A stretch of DNA of 64,000 nucleotides from a virus. Below, piece by piece: positions 47,857 to 56,150 of this stretch. The notes under the pieces are model-generated. The model saw nothing but the letters and a program-made list of their open reading frames with translations, searched no databases and had not been told where the DNA came from. The stretch covers positions 1-64,000 of IMG/VR virus record IMGVR_UViG_3300009164_000064; one strand, 5' to 3'. The position numbers were made by a program, and so were the translations under genes. Position 1 is the first letter of the stretch. Each line of letters opens with the position of its first letter.

Positions 47857-48185
47857 TACCTAGTTACCTGTGGTGTTACGGTTACGATCCCCTCAACAAT
47901 TCTAAGCTTTGTGTTAGAACTTGAAGTCAATTCACAATCATAAACATATCGACCAGGTGAGATATAATTTGAGGTATTTGCTGACATTGATAGAGTGACT
48001 TCACCAGTGTTTGCAGTAATGAGAACACCAAACGAATATGAAGTTAGTGATGTGTAATGCTTACGCATCTGTGCAGCCCCTGTGAAGCCTGTTAAGGCAA
48101 CCGGAGAATTATTTGCGTCCTTGACATTGACAGTAACTTCGTAGTCGCTTCCTTGATCAATTACGATGTTTGTTTTAATGGCCAT
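47856..48185 (-). CDS. Ig-like tail protein (109 aa)
   Basis: Pattern IDQGSDYEVTVNVKDANNSP, then ALTGFTGAAQMRKHYTS, GEVTLSMSANTS, and RYVYDCELTSSSNTKLRIVE, ending GIVTVTPQVTR, is a small beta-sandwich that occurs beside tail fibres in many phages and resembles the BppU-type collar/linker domain. It probably attaches or spaces the downstream fibre. No enzymatic residues. An octamer variant GATAAATA lies 34 nt upstream, and a perfect-consensus promoter faces away from it at 48229-48257. Confidence 0.82.
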   Translation of the reverse strand: MAIKTNIVIDQGSDYEVTVNVKDANNSPVALTGFTGAAQMRKHYTSLTSYSFGVLITANTGEVTLSMSANTSNYISPGRYVYDCELTSSSNTKLRIVEGIVTVTPQVTR

Positions 48186-48218
48186 TCGATTACTCTTCGT
48201 CTAATAGGGTGTCTTTAG

Positions 48219-48226
48219 TATTTATC
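48219..48226 (-). promoter_or_regulatory. late promoter-like octamer GATAAATA (Ig-like gene)
   Basis: Seven of eight bases match, 34 nt before the Ig-like start, three bases from the rightward sigma70 promoter. Confidence 0.4.
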
Positions 48227-48228
48227 TA

Positions 48229-48257
48229 TTGACAACCACAGCGAATCTCGTTATAAT
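48229..48257 (+). promoter_or_regulatory. perfect sigma70 promoter, antisense into heme-oxygenase-like gene
   Basis: TTGACA (48229-48234), 17-nt spacer, TATAAT (48252-48257): all twelve consensus bases match on the plus strand. The only sense-strand genes here run leftward, so the transcript (start near 48264) would be antisense to the 3' end of the heme-oxygenase-like gene and beyond. I found no plus-strand gene or clear terminator directly downstream. Minus-strand genes start on its left. Confidence 0.8.
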
Positions 48258-48277
48258 CGATATGTCGTAATTAAATA

Positions 48278-48793
48278 CTATACTGTATATAGAGATTCAA
48301 TCTCATCCATGACATTCAACAAAGCCTGAAAGCAGTCTCTAGCTTCTTGTGTGATATCATCACGAGTACGAAAAGTTTGGAGAACAGCAAGCGATTCTTT
48401 ACGATCATCCCATTCTAAATGAAGTGTGGGGAAGCCTTCTAGTCTTCTTCTCATGATTTCACCACCCATTAGATGAGCACCTGTGAGAACATAAGCAGCA
48501 CCAGCAATAGATTTTTCGGTTCTTAAAGATGCAACATAATCAGCAGCAGCTTTAAAAAGTTTAACTTCAGGTTCATGATCCATCGCCTGAAGGTCTTTAA
48601 AAATTCTGTGTGTACGAGAAATGCATTCAGGCATTTGGGGATCAATTGCAGAGTGAATTTGGTACAAGGCCATTAACCAAGCCTTGTACCAAATCCTATG
48701 TGGTTTACCTGTTGCCATAGCACCGCCTACAGCGTGTGCTTCACAAGCATGATGTAGGTCACGTGTTGATTCCCATAACGGTTTAGTTGTCAT
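48278..48793 (-). CDS. heme oxygenase-like protein
   Basis: Heme oxygenases open heme to biliverdin, iron and CO. The N-terminal WESTRDLHHACEAHAVGGAM aligns with the family's T-x-x-x-H-x-x-x-E helix: His14 and Glu18 take the places of the proximal heme ligand His25 and Glu29 of human HO-1. KAWLMALYQIHSAID matches the next helix (xxYHxYxALE). YVLTGAHLMGGEIMRRRL resembles the distal helix (YVLEGSTLGGRVLxRRL of bacterial BphO-type enzymes), with one extra residue before the GG pair. Length 171 is right for the compact bacterial form. No membrane tail. It lies alone among fibre genes; a non-enzymatic relative of the same helical fold cannot be excluded. Confidence 0.75.
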   Translation of the reverse strand: MTTKPLWESTRDLHHACEAHAVGGAMATGKPHRIWYKAWLMALYQIHSAIDPQMPECISRTHRIFKDLQAMDHEPEVKLFKAAADYVASLRTEKSIAGAAYVLTGAHLMGGEIMRRRLEGFPTLHLEWDDRKESLAVLQTFRTRDDITQEARDCFQALLNVMDEIESLYTV

Positions 48794-48806
48794 TATATAA
48801 TCCTAT

Positions 48807-51800
48807 TTATTTTGATTTTAATTCTTCGATTTCAGCTTTTAGTTCCTTGATGGCTTCAATAAGCAGACCGACAATGTTACCATAGGCAACAGTCTTGATA
48901 CCCTTTGAATCTTCTTGAACAACTTCAGGAAGAACTGCTTCAATCTCTTGAGCGATAACACCAGTATAGCGTTTATCACTTTCAATGTCAGTTCTTTCAA
49001 AGGTAACACCACGAATTTGTGATACTTTGTCAAGAGCATTAGGAATGACTTCAATGTTTTTCTTGATTTTAATATCAGAATATGCAGTGATGTTGCCTGA
49101 TGCAGTAATTGCACCATAAACGTATAGACCACGAGAACCAGCCTGACCAATTTCTACTTGTGCACCGATAGCAGACTTAATGCTATATCCTGAGCCACCA
49201 TCATTTACACCAAAAATACCACTTCCGCTAAGATCAAAACTACTTTCAGCAGCAATACCAATATTGATACCACCATTCCATGTGATATTACTTGACCAAA
49301 CAGTTGAACTTGGAATTGTAGCCCATGTCTGATCACCTCTTAGGTAAGAGGTAGAATCAGCAGTACCAGTTGCTAGACGTGCAGTTGGTACAAGGCCAGC
49401 ATTTAGATTAGTAGCATTTGTATAATATGCACCATTCTGACTGTTAAGAAGAGCAGCATTTGCAGCATTATTTGGAGTGATAGTAGCAATATAAGCCGCA
49501 TTCACTGTAATAGTGTTAGCATTATTACTCAGACCAGTACTAAATGTGTATGATCCACCACTGCCACCACCACCAGTAATACTGATAGGCCATGTATTAC
49601 CATAATCAGTACCATCAATTGTTAGTCTTAATGATGATTGTCCGTTAACACTATTTGACCAACCGATCTTTACAGCATTTGTACCTTGACCAGTTCCTGT
49701 TCCTTGTTGAACAGGAGTATAACCTAGACGTGCTGGAATATCAGCATAATATGTTCCGGTTTGACTATTGAGTAAACCAACATTAAGCTGAGTTTCTTGC
49801 TTACCGTATGCAGAGGTTGCATTATTAGCAGTTGCTACAGAAAGTTGACTTTGCTGTATGCCATATGCATATGATGCATTGTTGGCAAGATCAGCATAAG
49901 AAACTACCAACTGGCTTTCCTGCTTACCATTTAAACGTAGAGCATTATTTGCAGTTGTAGCAAAACCAGCATTCGCAGAAGTTGTTGCTATAGTTGCTGA
50001 AGCAACCGCCAATTGACTTTCCTGCTTACCGTATGCATGTGTTGAGTTGTTAGAAGTTGCAATACTTCCAAGGACATTCTGTGCAGTTGTTGCAAACACT
50101 GCATTTGCAACAGACAGTTGGCTTTCTTGCTTACCGTATGCATATGTTGAGTTGTTAGCTAGGCTGATCGAACCAAGAACACTATTAGCTACCGTAGCAA
50201 ACACCGCATTGGCAACATATAGCTGGCTTTCCTGTTTGCCGTTTACATAGATAGAATTGTTTACACTTAGTTGCCCTTGCTGTTTACCATATGCATATGC
50301 TGCATTGTTGGCAGTTTCAATTAATCCAAGAACACTATTAGCTACTGTAGCAAATACAGCATTAGCAACATATAATTGGCTTTCCTGCTTACCATATGCA
50401 TAAGTTGCATTATTAGATGTGGCTACACTTAGTTGACTTTCTTGCTTACCATATGCATATGTTGCATTATTAGCTAGGCTGATCGAACCAAGAACACTAT
50501 TAGCTACTGTAGCAAATACGGCATTAGCAACTCTTAATTGAGATTCTTGTTTACCGTTTACGTAAACAGAATTGTTTACGCTTAATTGAGATTCTTGCTT
50601 ACCATATGCATATGTTGCATTATTAGCAGTTTCAATTGATCCAAGAACATTTTGAGCAGTTGTTGCAAAGACAGCATTAGCAACTCTTAATTGAGATTCT
50701 TGTTTACCATAAGCATATGTTGAGTTATTTGCAACAAGAGCACTGTTAGCATTAAGTTGACCTTCTATCTTGCTATTCAAATAAGTTGCATTATTAGCAA
50801 TTGCAATTAAACTTAGTGTTCTAATGAAATCATTATTAACGTATAGACCAGAAGCATTTGCAATAAGACCGTCTTTGGCATTAACTGCAACGTCATCAGT
50901 ATTAACAGAGATACCAGCACCAGAGCCTACAGCAAGTGTACCGCTGACAGTTATTGGAGAACCAACTAATCCATTGCCACTTGTGATGCTTGTTACAGTA
51001 CCACTATATTGATCCTGTGTTGCAAATACAATTTGTGATGTATTAGATGACACAACAGTTGTACCACGACCAACAAAAAGAACATCATTATTAGATAATG
51101 TTGAACTTGTAAGACGTAGGATACCAACATTTTGAACAGTATTAGAAACACCGATTAGCTTGTATATTGTTTTTGTGTCACCAGACCAATATACGTATGA
51201 TCCGTTTGTAGATAGAACTTGATCAGCAGTACCAAATGTACCATTAGCAAAAATTCCAGTAATCACCGCATTGGCAATTATTGCTTTTCCTACATTAGCA
51301 GTTGAAATTCTTAATACGCCAGTTGATGGTACGAATGAAAGCCCTCCATCAGCAACAGCAGCATTAGCCCATGATCCAGTTACGCTGTTAGACATTGGGA
51401 AATACCAAGTACTAGTACTAGTATTATTCTGTGTTAGTGGTAAAGCAATACCCGGTGGGTTTGAAGTCCAGTATATGCCAGTACTATTTGATGCGAGAAT
51501 TTGACCAAATGTACCAACAGAACCATTAGCAATTAAAACACCAATTTGTGATCTATTAACTGTTGTATTGGAGAAGAATGCGCTGTTTGCAACATCAGCA
51601 CCAATAACTAATGGAGAAGCCCATGTGCGTCCTGCAAGATATGTAGAGTTGTTTGCAATCAACGCAACATTAGCATAATTAGAATTATTAGCAATGTAGG
51701 CAAACTGTGAATTTGTTGCATAAACAGAAGCATTGACGCTTAACTGCGCTTCTTGCTTTCCATATGCATATGTTGCATTGTTTGAAGTGATCGTAGCAAT

Positions 51801-53294
51801 ATATGCAGTATTTACAAACGTCCCATCTCCATTAGCAGTAATTCCACTATTAGCATTCACTTGATAATGTGTATTATTTGATGATAAACCATAACCAGCA
51901 CGTGGAGCAACAGTTAAACTATTTTCCCAATAAATTCCAGCGCCGTTTGAAACTAGAACTTGACCAATACCGCCTACTGATCCATTAGCAAATAACTTAT
52001 TGATATAACTGTTACTGCTTACTATAATATCAGTAAACGCACCTTGATTGGCGGTTAGTGTCCCAGTTGATGGTGTGAATGATAGACGAGTATCAGAAAT
52101 GACAGCATTTGTCCAATCACCGCTTGCACTATTTGACATTGGAAGATAATACTTAATTGAAGAAGTATTATCTTTTGCAATTGGTAAAAATGGTGCATAC
52201 CAATAAGTACCACCAGCACCATTAGCAGCTAGGAACTGACGAGCAGTACCGCTTGAACCACCCGCAATAAGAGTATTAATTGTCAATTTATCAATAGTTG
52301 CTACGTTTGCAATCAATCTACCATCAATTGTAATTTCACCATTTGCATTAGCAGTAAGGAATGCAGTTGTTGTATTAATATTTTGAGAATTTGTTGAGAT
52401 GACAGTATTAGCTTTACCAATAACAAGTTGCTTAGTATTTTCTTCCCAATACAAAACTACATTGTAATCACTATTTGAAGGAGATGTGTAACGCTGAAAA
52501 ACAAATCCAATATCATTGAATGGAGTTGCTTGACCATCATTTAAAATAATAAAAGTATTGTTTGTTGTGGTGATTGAAGTATTGACAACAGTCATTGTGC
52601 CATTGACAGTAAGATTATTAAGTACTGTCACGTTTGTGAAAATACCATTGCTTGCAACAGAGGTACCAATGTTGGCAGGTGATGCCCATGTACGACCTAG
52701 AAGAAAGCTTGAGTTGTTTGCAGCACTTACAGAAAGTTGGCTCTCCTGCTTACCATAAGCATAGGTAGAATTATTTGAAAGAGCAGAGTTAGCAACCGAT
52801 AGTTGAGCTTCTTGTTTACCATAAGCATAGGTAGAGTTATTTGAAAGAGCAGAGTTAGCAACAGAAAGTTGGCTCTCCTGCTTACCATAAGCATAGGTAG
52901 AGTTATTTGCTGTTACAGAAAGTGATGCGGAAACTGAGTTTATGGCAAATGTAGCAGCATTAACAGAAAGCTGAGCTTCTTGTTTACCATAAGCATATGT
53001 TGAGTTATTTGCAGTATATGCAAAAGTTGCGTTGGTTGAGTATACTGAATTGTTAACAGAAAGTTGACTTTGCTGTTTTCCATTCATGAATAAAGTATTA
53101 TTTCCTGTAAAGGAAAAATCAACATTTGCTGACTGTATTAAACTCCAAACGCTTCCATTTGAAAAATATATTTGTTTGTCGGTGTGATATATAATCATAC
53201 CACCATAAAGTGATGGATTAAGCGTACCTTTGTCTATAGGATTTGCTTGCCCAATAAAATTATTTTTGCCTGAATTATATTTTAATCCACTCAC
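48807..53294 (-). CDS. giant modular tail fibre with S74 chaperone domain (1495 aa)
   Basis: The N-terminus MSGLKYNSGKNNFIGQANPI differs from other fibres. Many AYGKQESQLSVANAVFATTA units with NVLGSIETANNATYAY spacers follow; central blocks LTVNGTMTVVNTSITTTNNT and DIGFVFQRYTSPSNSDYNVV form a discrete domain, and SLRLTIDGTDYGNTWPISIT a later one. The C-terminus ITAYSDIKIKKNIEVIP, then RYTGVIAQEIEAVLPEVV, is an S74 self-cleaving chaperone, shorter than in the 1563-residue fibre, ending in a trimeric coiled coil (LIEAIKELKAEIEELKSK). Cleavage is expected just before the Ser-Asp. Confidence 0.92.
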   Translation of the reverse strand: MSGLKYNSGKNNFIGQANPIDKGTLNPSLYGGMIIYHTDKQIYFSNGSVWSLIQSANVDFSFTGNNTLFMNGKQQSQLSVNNSVYSTNATFAYTANNSTYAYGKQEAQLSVNAATFAINSVSASLSVTANNSTYAYGKQESQLSVANSALSNNSTYAYGKQEAQLSVANSALSNNSTYAYGKQESQLSVSAANNSSFLLGRTWASPANIGTSVASNGIFTNVTVLNNLTVNGTMTVVNTSITTTNNTFIILNDGQATPFNDIGFVFQRYTSPSNSDYNVVLYWEENTKQLVIGKANTVISTNSQNINTTTAFLTANANGEITIDGRLIANVATIDKLTINTLIAGGSSGTARQFLAANGAGGTYWYAPFLPIAKDNTSSIKYYLPMSNSASGDWTNAVISDTRLSFTPSTGTLTANQGAFTDIIVSSNSYINKLFANGSVGGIGQVLVSNGAGIYWENSLTVAPRAGYGLSSNNTHYQVNANSGITANGDGTFVNTAYIATITSNNATYAYGKQEAQLSVNASVYATNSQFAYIANNSNYANVALIANNSTYLAGRTWASPLVIGADVANSAFFSNTTVNRSQIGVLIANGSVGTFGQILASNSTGIYWTSNPPGIALPLTQNNTSTSTWYFPMSNSVTGSWANAAVADGGLSFVPSTGVLRISTANVGKAIIANAVITGIFANGTFGTADQVLSTNGSYVYWSGDTKTIYKLIGVSNTVQNVGILRLTSSTLSNNDVLFVGRGTTVVSSNTSQIVFATQDQYSGTVTSITSGNGLVGSPITVSGTLAVGSGAGISVNTDDVAVNAKDGLIANASGLYVNNDFIRTLSLIAIANNATYLNSKIEGQLNANSALVANNSTYAYGKQESQLRVANAVFATTAQNVLGSIETANNATYAYGKQESQLSVNNSVYVNGKQESQLRVANAVFATVANSVLGSISLANNATYAYGKQESQLSVATSNNATYAYGKQESQLYVANAVFATVANSVLGLIETANNAAYAYGKQQGQLSVNNSIYVNGKQESQLYVANAVFATVANSVLGSISLANNSTYAYGKQESQLSVANAVFATTAQNVLGSIATSNNSTHAYGKQESQLAVASATIATTSANAGFATTANNALRLNGKQESQLVVSYADLANNASYAYGIQQSQLSVATANNATSAYGKQETQLNVGLLNSQTGTYYADIPARLGYTPVQQGTGTGQGTNAVKIGWSNSVNGQSSLRLTIDGTDYGNTWPISITGGGGSGGSYTFSTGLSNNANTITVNAAYIATITPNNAANAALLNSQNGAYYTNATNLNAGLVPTARLATGTADSTSYLRGDQTWATIPSSTVWSSNITWNGGINIGIAAESSFDLSGSGIFGVNDGGSGYSIKSAIGAQVEIGQAGSRGLYVYGAITASGNITAYSDIKIKKNIEVIPNALDKVSQIRGVTFERTDIESDKRYTGVIAQEIEAVLPEVVQEDSKGIKTVAYGNIVGLLIEAIKELKAEIEELKSK

Positions 53295-53297
53295 TTA

Positions 53298-53741
53298 TCA
53301 ATACTCCGGGTATGTTTCACGCTGATTAATAATATATGTAAAGTGCACGACAGCATGGTTTGCAGATGGGCTACCTGTGTTACTATCACAAGCAATTTGT
53401 AATTTTTCACCTGTCATCAGAATTTGTCTATCTAAAGAAATGTAAAGAAAGTCATTTGTTGGAACAGGAGCAGACTTTATAATATTATAGGTGTGACTAT
53501 CAGTACTAACAACTCTCGCAGAAACAGTGATATCAGCAGTATGCTGATTGGTTACTACAAGACCTGTCATGATGGCAGCAGTATTTACAAAGCTTTCAGG
53601 AATAGGACCATTGGCACGAATCTTCCAGCGAGGAACATCAAGGATAGTGAAGAAGCTGGAACCCTGTAGTTCCATGCGTGTAACTTCAAATAAATTTAGT
53701 GGTGGTTTCGCTGTTTCAATAACTGTATTACTTAAAGCCAA
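53298..53741 (-). CDS. putative tail structural protein (147 aa)
   Basis: An all-beta, sandwich-like protein: ELQGSSFFTILDVPRWKIRA, then AAIMTGLVVTNQHTADITVS and DFLYISLDRQILMTGEKLQI, ending VVHFTYIINQRETYPEY. The pattern resembles small virion proteins between baseplate and fibre genes of cyanophage-like phages; no function known. It is flanked by 3-nt and 1-nt gaps by the 1495-residue fibre and the beta-helix protein, implying co-expression with them. It may serve as an adaptor between fibre and baseplate; that is inference. Confidence 0.65.
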   Translation of the reverse strand: MALSNTVIETAKPPLNLFEVTRMELQGSSFFTILDVPRWKIRANGPIPESFVNTAAIMTGLVVTNQHTADITVSARVVSTDSHTYNIIKSAPVPTNDFLYISLDRQILMTGEKLQIACDSNTGSPSANHAVVHFTYIINQRETYPEY

Positions 53742-53742
53742 T

Positions 53743-55731
53743 TTAGCCTCCTATTCCGACGATTAATGGAAGAACAATGTTTTGCACACCACGAGAGAAA
53801 GCTTGTCCTTCAATAACGCTTCTTTCGAAATCTACTCTGATATCTTCACCTAGATATGTATCACCTTGTTCTGTGGAGAATGTAGCAAACACAACACCAC
53901 CATCTGACTTGTATATAGCAGTCTTAGGATCAGGGGCTTGAGACGTACCACGTTGTGAATATGGAAGTGAATTGTAGTTAACACCAGAACCAGCATATGA
54001 GAACTGTTCGCCTGATGCTTCAATACGTGAACGGAATGTAGTGACATATGGAGTGACGTTTGCAACAACAGTTGAAATTAGTGAAAGTAATTCACCCACC
54101 ATAGTTGTAGAACCAGTTTCACCGCCAAAATATCCTGATGATCTTGCTACAATTTCTTGACGAAGTTGTTCCCAACAATCAATATAGATTTGTTTATATG
54201 CTGTATTAGCAATAAATTCTACTTGACCATTAACTGAATTTGATGAAAACAAACCATATGTAAAGTAAGTTGCGCCCTTATCTTGTCCGCTCTTTAGATC
54301 GTCTACTAATTCATTAATCAGTGTGCGTGTGTCACGGCTAGTAAGGTTTGCTAACGCAGAAGTATTTATATAAGTATTATAGTTATTAACTGTTGGATAC
54401 CTTGTTGTCATCAAATTAGATACGATACTATCGATATCGTTGTTGACATAATTAGCAAAGACAGGAGCAGTTTTTAAATTACTTGGATTTAAAACACCAT
54501 TAATTTTAACAGCATAACGGAAACTTGTAGCTGCAAAGGCATAGTCACCAAATGAACAGTTTGAGTTAGTAATTGTTACCTGACCACCAAGGTGGGTCCA
54601 TACACCAACTCTTGACCAGTTGGTAAATACAGAAACCAACTGTAGAATAGCATCATTAACAATAGCGTAACCAACACCATTAGGATTAATTGCTGTGAAA
54701 GAGTCAACAACGATTGATCTTAGTGGACTATCTGGATCAAGAACTGAAGCATCAGCATAGATGTTGCCTTGACCTACAGGCACAAAAGGATTGCCAGTAT
54801 TACGATCAATTGGTGCAGTCATTTGATTGTAAGTAAAATTATGAATTGATGAGCAGTCTGCTATGTACGGTGAGCGAGTGATAATCGCACCAGGATTAAA
54901 TGCAAACGCATAACCCTTCTTTGGTGGACCACTAACAGCATCAACATCCATCGTAGACCATATGGCCTTTTCATGCTTCATGCCGCTAAATGAGAAACCA
55001 CGAACCTTGATACCACTATTAACAAGGAACATATTGTTCTGTTCTTGACCAGCAGGTAATCTTAGTGTGGTTACACGAAGATCATACCCATATAGCGCAC
55101 AATTTTTTGGAATTACTGTATTTGGTTGAACTTCATATTCACCTGGGTGAACAACAACAATACACGATTCGCCAGTAGCGGCAGCAGCAGTCAGAGCAGC
55201 GCCAATGGTTGCCTTTGACTTATACAAGCTTGTGCCACTGTGAGTATCATTACCACCCATAGTAACGTAGAATGTGCGCTCAATTGATTTGTTAGGTGTG
55301 ATTTGTGATAGTAGTGCTTGAAGGATGCCAGTATTTGACCATGATCCTGTACCAGAACCACCAACCTTTAAATAAAAGTCATTTTTTAATACTGTAGGAT
55401 CGTTATATACTAAGGCAAGTGAATCAGCAGCATAATAGAGATTAGCATTTAAAACTGAGGTATTAGCAACAAACCAATCAACTTGTCCAAGACCAGCAGC
55501 AGAAAGCACATCAATAGCCGATTCAAGACCATTGACTTTTGGAATATCTATGTTACCGACAATAATCTTACCAAGCTTGTCAACAGCAAACTTACTGAAA
55601 CCTGCAATTTGCAAGTCAATAAGTCGTGAGTTAACAGCAGAGTTAATGTCCGATACATCCATTTTAATAGCGGTATACTGGAGACTGTTGTCATTCCATG
55701 TATCCGTCATACCATAAATTTTAGTTGACAC
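53743..55731 (-). CDS. pectin-lyase-like beta-helix tail protein (662 aa)
   Basis: The N-terminal 100 residues anchor it (MSTKIYGMTDTWNDNSLQYT, then VDKLGKIIVGNIDIPKVNG). From about 155 the sequence YVTMGGNDTHSGTSLYKSKA, then TIGAALTAAAATGESCIVVV and HPGEYEVQPNTVIPKNCALY, is the standard opening of a right-handed parallel beta-helix of phage tailspikes. The helix continues with GVGYAIVNDAILQLVSVFTN and GVWTHLGGQVTITNSNCSFG. Catalytic residues for polysaccharide cleavage cannot be assigned by eye. The C-terminal region has a helical block (YWDCWEQL-like, IDCWEQLRQEIVARS). Confidence 0.8.
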   Translation of the reverse strand: MSTKIYGMTDTWNDNSLQYTAIKMDVSDINSAVNSRLIDLQIAGFSKFAVDKLGKIIVGNIDIPKVNGLESAIDVLSAAGLGQVDWFVANTSVLNANLYYAADSLALVYNDPTVLKNDFYLKVGGSGTGSWSNTGILQALLSQITPNKSIERTFYVTMGGNDTHSGTSLYKSKATIGAALTAAAATGESCIVVVHPGEYEVQPNTVIPKNCALYGYDLRVTTLRLPAGQEQNNMFLVNSGIKVRGFSFSGMKHEKAIWSTMDVDAVSGPPKKGYAFAFNPGAIITRSPYIADCSSIHNFTYNQMTAPIDRNTGNPFVPVGQGNIYADASVLDPDSPLRSIVVDSFTAINPNGVGYAIVNDAILQLVSVFTNWSRVGVWTHLGGQVTITNSNCSFGDYAFAATSFRYAVKINGVLNPSNLKTAPVFANYVNNDIDSIVSNLMTTRYPTVNNYNTYINTSALANLTSRDTRTLINELVDDLKSGQDKGATYFTYGLFSSNSVNGQVEFIANTAYKQIYIDCWEQLRQEIVARSSGYFGGETGSTTMVGELLSLISTVVANVTPYVTTFRSRIEASGEQFSYAGSGVNYNSLPYSQRGTSQAPDPKTAIYKSDGGVVFATFSTEQGDTYLGEDIRVDFERSVIEGQAFSRGVQNIVLPLIVGIGG

Positions 55732-55761
55732 TCTTGCTTCCTCTTATCTTTATTCTTTATG

Positions 55762-55769
55762 TATTTATT
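55762..55769 (-). promoter_or_regulatory. late promoter-like octamer AATAAATA (beta-helix gene)
   Basis: Seven of eight bases match, 31 nt before the start of the 662-residue gene, in the gap after the assembly chaperone gene. Confidence 0.45.
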
Positions 55770-55778
55770 AAACCTAAA

Positions 55779-56147
55779 TCAAACATTTGGTGCTTTTGGC
55801 CAAACAACTTCATTTGGATCAGAAAAACTTGTTGTAATGTCTCGTAACGCTTGTCTATATTCAGCCCATGCTGTTTTGTTTCCCGGCCAATCTGGCATTT
55901 GAGTATAATCAGACTGTGAAAGCAACTTGTTTCTAGTTTTCCTAATCATTCCCCAAGAAGCTTGATGTTGTCTTGGTTTGAGAACTAATTCTCCATCTTC
56001 AAGAACTAGGATATTTCCTTCTTCATTCATACTAAAAAGAAAGTGTTTATATTCATCTTCTGTAATCTCAATTGCATCATCAGGAATTGGAACCCCTGCT
56101 TCACTATTATAAAATCCCTCACTACTCACACTAAAATAAATTGTCAT
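55779..56147 (-). CDS. tail fibre assembly chaperone
   Basis: The N-terminal MTIYFSVSSEGFYNSEAGVP with IPDDAIEITEDEYKHFL, and the C-terminal MIRKTRNKLLSQSDYTQMPD with AWAEYRQALRDITTSF and EVVWPKAP, are the two halves of the common phage tail-fibre assembly/chaperone family. These proteins help fold or trimerise the adjacent fibre tip and may stay attached. Length 122 is normal. It lies between the gp53-type fibre and the beta-helix protein, 3 nt from the former, so the gp53-type fibre is the likely client. Confidence 0.88.
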   Translation of the reverse strand: MTIYFSVSSEGFYNSEAGVPIPDDAIEITEDEYKHFLFSMNEEGNILVLEDGELVLKPRQHQASWGMIRKTRNKLLSQSDYTQMPDWPGNKTAWAEYRQALRDITTSFSDPNEVVWPKAPNV

Positions 56148-56150
56148 AAA

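Noticed and set aside
33572-53294. Possible CRISPR-like array because of regular short repeats
   Set aside because: Repeats are coding, in frame and of period 75 nt or longer without unique spacers; they are fibre modules.
54363-54370. TATAAATA inside the beta-helix gene
   Set aside because: Internal to a gene and more than 600 nt from the next start codon.
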